A DNA stretch of 25,000 bases from assembly GCA_018398765.1 (NCBI GenBank), contig JAHBMJ010000561.1, positions 15,001 through 40,000 on the forward strand, written 5' to 3'. The notes below the pieces were generated by a model, which did no database searches, had not been told where the DNA came from, and was given only the letters and a program-made list of their open reading frames with translations. This document shows, one piece after another, positions 21,201 through 25,000 of this stretch. Position numbers and translations under genes: made by a program. Positions within the stretch are counted from its first letter, which is position 1; the number at the start of each line of letters is the position of its first letter. Origin of the DNA: Chromera velia. Lineage: Eukaryota; Sar; Chromeraceae.

Positions 21201-24200
21201 GTGCATGCTTGCAGGTGTCTGTTGCATGGACGTTACTTTTGTCAGCGAGGCTTCCAAGTTTCTGGCAGGGAGCATGATGTGAGTCAGTCAGTCAGTTGTT
21301 GAAGGGAGGAAGCAGGTTCAGTGACGGACAGACAGACGGATGGACGGATGAAATTGCAGGGAAAGAAAGAGACTTAAAGAAAGAAATAATGCCTGCATGT
21401 CTCTCTTCCTTCCACCAGCCGGTTTGCATTTCAATCGACTTTCTTTTTCTCTGGGAGGGAGGAGTGTCCTTCCGTCCTCCCTGGCTGTTCCGTTCAGACG
21501 ACTTTTGTCTCCAGTGAGAGTTGCCTGGATCTTTTTTCTTTTGTTGTCTCCCAGAAATAGTGCAGTTCGCGAATCACTGAGCGGGAGAGGAAAGAAAGAA
21601 ACAGAGAGGGAGCGAGGAGGGGAAGGCGGCAAAAAGAAAGGAAGGAAGGAAGAAAGGAAGGAAGGAAGGGGAGGGATGACAGAGGGGAGCTGGAGGACAC
21701 ACCAGCGGAAACCAAAGAGAGCAGCCGATGACGACAACAAAAAAACTAAAGGGCCTTCGACGATCGACCGACCGACCGACCGATTGCAGAGAGAGATGCC
21801 AATCAATCTCTGCATGTGCCTAGACGCTCATGTAGGGGGGGGCCTCTCTCTGCCTTTCTGTTTGTCTGTCCGTCGGTGGGAAAAATAAGCCACGAGAGGG
21901 ATTCGAGGGGCGTGCTCCACCTGTCCAAAAAGACAGACTTGTGGTGTCACTGCCTCTCTGTCCGAGGCCGCCACCCCTCAAGACACAAACGCTTGGATGG
22001 ACTTTTCCTCTGCAGTCGTGCGTAGAGGGAGACAAAGGAAGCGAGGCGCAAAAAGGGAATAGGGTGGGAGAGATTGAAGGCACAGCGACGTACATGGAAT
22101 GAATAATTTGGCCGCATGACTCTTTTGCTTGTCTCGTCCTTCGTGCTCTGTTCGATCCTTTTTCCTTCCCTCTGCTTTGCTTTGCTTTGCTTTGCTTTGC
22201 AGGGCTCTGAGTGCGATGGTAAAATTGGAACTTCCTCACATCAACGTGAGTGAATTTTGGGAAGGGAGAGAGGGCGTGAAGCGTGTGTGAGTTTCAGACC
22301 CGTTCAGAGAATCGGGTAGCGCTTTCGCTTTCTTTGGTCTGGTCTTCCTTCCTTTCCTTGCGGAGTCCACTCAGCTAGCCGTTGTTTCCGACCAGCGGGA
22401 GAGGGCGAGAGAGAAACGAGTGTTTTGCTTTGAGTGGGCAAGAAAGGAAAGGAATGACGTGTTTTGCCAGAGGCTTCTTTGCCGACACACATACGAGTCT
22501 CTGTCTTTGTTTGCCCTTTGCATGATGTATCTCTTTCAAAGTTCTGGTCTCTCTCTCTCTCTGGCGCTCTTTCTATTCGTACATCATGCACTCGATCAAT
22601 TTGTGTACGGCAGGTACTGACGAAATGCGACCTGTTACGAAATAAAGACGAAATTGAAGCGTCAGTCAGTCAGTCAGTTTGTAGACTTGAAAGAGCGCTT
22701 GACGCAGACAGACCAACCTAGCCAGGTGAAACGAAACAAGCTGGTCGATGGTTTGTCCAATGCATTCACTGAAGCCGTTGATTCTGGCTGCATGTGCCTG
22801 TTTCCTCAGCTGCAGCAAAGATCCCTCTCTGCCCTTTCTCCGCTGTAAACTCCGTTAGGGTTCCTGGTCTTTTCTGATTTCTTTGAATTCGTTAATTTTG
22901 TCTTTCATTCTGTGCGCATCACTGCTCCTGATTTCCTGTGATGCTGTTAATGTGCAAGAAATGAAGCAGGTTCACGGGTTTGTGCAGTTCCACGCGATCG
23001 ATCTTATGCGAATGATGGGAATGATGCAGGCGTTTGGACTCCGAACCCGAAGACCTGATTGAGGAGGTCTCTGAGAAGTTCCCGAAACGATTCAGGGGAC
23101 TCACAGCGGCAATTGCAGACGTGGTCAGGCAGGCAGGCAGGCAGGCCATTAGATGTGGGTCGGTGAAGAGATCAGTCAGTCGTTAGGTGAAGCCCCTGAT
23201 GAGTCAGTGAAGTCGAGGCGCATTCTTCATCTCTCGTTCAAAGTCTGAAAGCGTGTAGCTGTTTTGCGCCTTTTTTTTGTACTCTTCCGCACGCCGAGGC
23301 GCCCTACTTCGATTTGATTCCTCCCGTCCGTTGCCCATGTTGTTCTTTTCATCCCTCCGCGCCTTCGCAATCAGACATCATACAATTAATTTAGCTCCTG
23401 GCTTTCTTTCATTGGCTGTCTGTTCGATGCATTCGTTGCAGCTCCAACAGTTCAGTCTGGTCTGCTGGGCAACTCTGGACCCCCGAGATGAAGAGGAAAT
23501 TGGTCGGTCGGTCGGTTTCGGATAGCGGAAACCTTTGTCTTCCAGCGACAGACAGTGCAGTTCTGTGAATTCGTGCTTGTCGCTTTGTGTCTGGAAATAA
23601 TCCTGTGAGCCACAGGACAAAATCTCTCGAACAGCCAGAAGACCGCTCAACCGCGTCACGACTGTACAAACAAATGTACACCGAAAAATGAGGGGGGAGT
23701 AGTTTCAGGTGTTCATCACGATGGGAGGGAGACATGCGGAATTGAAGGATGTTCGAGGCAACGAGAGAAGAAAAATCAGCTCATGCTTCTTTTTGAAAAG
23801 CAGTGATGTGTTGGTAGTCGGATACGAAAATGGTGGCGGTTGAAGGGTCCTGCGCCGTAGTTTGCAAAAGAAGATGCTTATAGACATCGTGTTATGTCGG
23901 TCAGTAGCAAGACCTATCCATGCAGCCAAGGAGGGAGCATTCGTGATCAATTGACACCTTGCCAACCTCGCGCACAATTTTCCTTTTGCTGTCTCTCCCT
24001 CTCTCTCTGTCATTCATCAATGGATGGACGAGTGCAGCGTACGTGTTGCAACAAGCGGACTTCGTAATTCAATATGGGGAGTCAGTTGAGCCAAAGGAGG
24101 TTGGAGACGGAGCCCTTACTGCACGTGGAGAAATGGAGATGGAGGATGACGATGACGACGGCGAAGCAATTGTTGGAGCAGACGCGGTAGCGGCGGCTTT

Positions 24201-24213
24201 GGGCCTTAACTGA
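18271..24213 (+). CDS. GPN3: GPN-loop GTPase 3
   Basis: Twelve exons join in phase: 18271-18318, 18790-18898, 19691-19772, 20087-20136, 20387-20419, 20625-20705, 21215-21278, 22203-22245, 22614-22660, 23030-23123, 23442-23502 and 24038-24213. They total 888 bases, 295 residues (human GPN3 is 284). Seen: P-loop GPAGSGKTT (10-18), VNLDPAAEEF, DIRELI, the family-defining Gly-Pro-Asn loop at 70-72 within GPNGGLVYVMEY, Walker B/G3 FDCPGQIELYSHL (from 104), G4 TKCD (173-176), and the C-terminal ADFVIQYGE that matches the end of the GTPase domain. The tail is acidic (EMEDDDDDGE). GPN proteins act as homo/heterodimers (GPN1-GPN3) in assembly and nuclear import of RNA polymerase II. Intron 1 splits the P-loop between Lys and Thr; exon 5 is only 33 bases. 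Introns make up about 85% of the gene. No coding defect is seen. Confidence 0.95.
19190..19350. repeat. interrupted (GTCC)n/(TCTG)n repeats in GPN3 intron 2
   Basis: GTCC and TCTG tetramers (about 19192-19250) are followed by TCTG clusters near 19276-19297 and 19330-19341, separated by purine-rich AAAGAAAG-type sequence. The region lies in the 792-bp intron 2. Confidence 0.8.
19488..19582. repeat. compound dinucleotide microsatellite (TC/GT/GA/CA/CG)
   Basis: In about 95 bases of GPN3 intron 2 the sequence passes through TC, GT, GA, CAGA, CA and CG repeats in turn. The GT half and the CA half could pair as a hairpin in RNA, as could TC with GA. Confidence 0.9.
19773..19829 (+). repeat. (GTNN)14 tract starting at the GPN3 intron 3 donor
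   Basis: The first base of intron 3 begins a run of about fourteen GT-plus-two-base units: GTCA, GTCA, GTCT, GTCT, GTCT, GTTT, GTCT and so on. There is no gap between exon end and repeat start. Confidence 0.9.
21635..21672. repeat. (GGAA)n/(GAAA) polypurine repeat in GPN3 intron 7
   Basis: GAAGGAAG units lie in a purine-rich stretch from about 21583 to 21680. A (CGAC)n run follows at about 21763-21782. Intron 7 is the longest intron of the gene (924 bp). Confidence 0.8.
22173..22202 (+). repeat. (CTTTG)n repeat forming the intron 7 acceptor
   Basis: Five CTTTG-type units end in CAG and directly abut exon 8 at 22203, so the pentamer repeat itself supplies the pyrimidine tract and the acceptor. 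Confidence 0.9.
22661..22684 (+). repeat. (GTCA)n starting at the GPN3 intron 9 donor
   Basis: Four GTCA units, then GTTT and GTAG, begin exactly at the splice donor after GAAGC. The same kind of donor-anchored tract occurs at 21279-21297, 23124-23147 (GTCA then GGCA units) and 23503-23518 (GTCG units). Confidence 0.9.
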
Positions 24214-25000
24214 CGCTGCAATCAATTACAAATATAGCACTGAGCACTTTGGTAACTAGTAATCACTAGAGTAATCATTTCATTGAGTTTTGTTCTATTA
24301 CCGTTCCAACCTCACCACTGGCATTGAACAGCTTACTTAAGAAGTCAGAGTTCAAAGTTAGGCTACATCGATCATAAAGTATGATAAAGAACATAGTTTG
24401 AAACTTAGATACATGTATTTGCAACTTTTAAAATATTGGAGATAAAAAGTCTAGTAAAAAGTTTATTCAAACTGTTTTTTCTTTTTTTTTGTAAAATTAT
24501 AGAGAGAGTAGCTTTTTAGACTGTGTAATTGATTTTGCTAGTGATTTTGTGTGTTCAAACGGCCTTTTTTTATTCATCATCATCATCATACACCATCGTT
24601 GTCGGCCTGTATAAAGCATTAGATCAAGCGTTTAGCGTTCGGCGTCAGACAGACTGTTGTTTTGATAGGAGAATGTAGTAATGATCAAGACGAATAAACA
24701 GAAGACCACAACTACTTCCCTTTGTTTTCGAACTGCTCAACTTCTGGGCTAGATAGAAAATGATTTGAATCAGATTTTACTCCATATTGAGAGCTAGATT
24801 AAGAGTCACTGGCAATCTAGGAGTCAATTACTGTCAATAGTACTAAGTCAAACTACTAACGTGTTTGATCTAGTTTAATCACCTGTGTTTGGAATAAATA
24901 CCATAGAATGAATAAAAAGTTTATAAACGCGTTGCCAAGACTAATTCAAACTTGAACCAGCTTAAGGGTTTGAATTTGAAAACCTTAAGCAACGCAATTG
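24214..25000. other. AT-rich 3' flank of GPN3
   Basis: No coding frame is convincing. AATAAA, a possible polyadenylation signal, occurs at 24693-24698 and again near 24893 and 24911. A (CAT)n run lies at about 24582-24598. An inverted repeat (11-base arms, one mismatch, 7-base loop) lies at 24961-24989. TTAGCGTT occurs near 24631. Confidence 0.5.

Overview
The window is eukaryotic nuclear DNA from an intron-rich protist. The coding exons are short and separated by 0.2-0.9 kb introns with GT-AG borders. Acceptors are mostly TGCAG, and non-coding DNA is full of tetranucleotide microsatellites. A chromerid or other alveolate alga (for example Chromera velia) is my best guess from general impression; nothing here proves it.

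Layout. (1) 237-569 (+) is a possible 3'-terminal exon of a gene entering from the left, followed by AT-rich DNA and a long polypurine/GAAA microsatellite block. (2) 2471-2731 (-) is an intron-free SUMO gene. (3) 3540-6546 (+) is a two-exon TKL-like, non-RD protein kinase whose 442-bp intron holds a 126-bp tandem duplication. It is divergent from SUMO, with an 808-bp shared promoter region carrying five CCCGGAAW-type motifs. (4) 6547-10288 has no recognisable gene; it contains microsatellites, a dense cluster of GAATTC palindromes, and an AT-rich block. (5) 10289-17484 (-) is a nine-exon gene that I assembled by splice phase. It encodes a ~1458-residue coiled-coil scaffold with 24 QT-centred motifs resembling the dynein light chain LC8 recognition site, and a C-terminal module present twice. 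(6) 18271-24213 (+) is a complete twelve-exon gene for the GPN-loop GTPase GPN3 (295 residues), divergent from the scaffold across a 786-bp spacer with a GCGCGC-rich block. (7) 24214-25000 is an AT-rich 3' flank.

The genes look like ordinary nuclear neighbours, not an operon. SUMO (protein modification), the kinase (signalling), the scaffold (probably cytoskeletal) and GPN3 (assembly/nuclear import of RNA polymerase II) share no obvious pathway. The two least ordinary signals are the QT-motif ladder in the scaffold and the way many introns begin with a GTNN tetranucleotide microsatellite that grows directly out of the 5' splice site.
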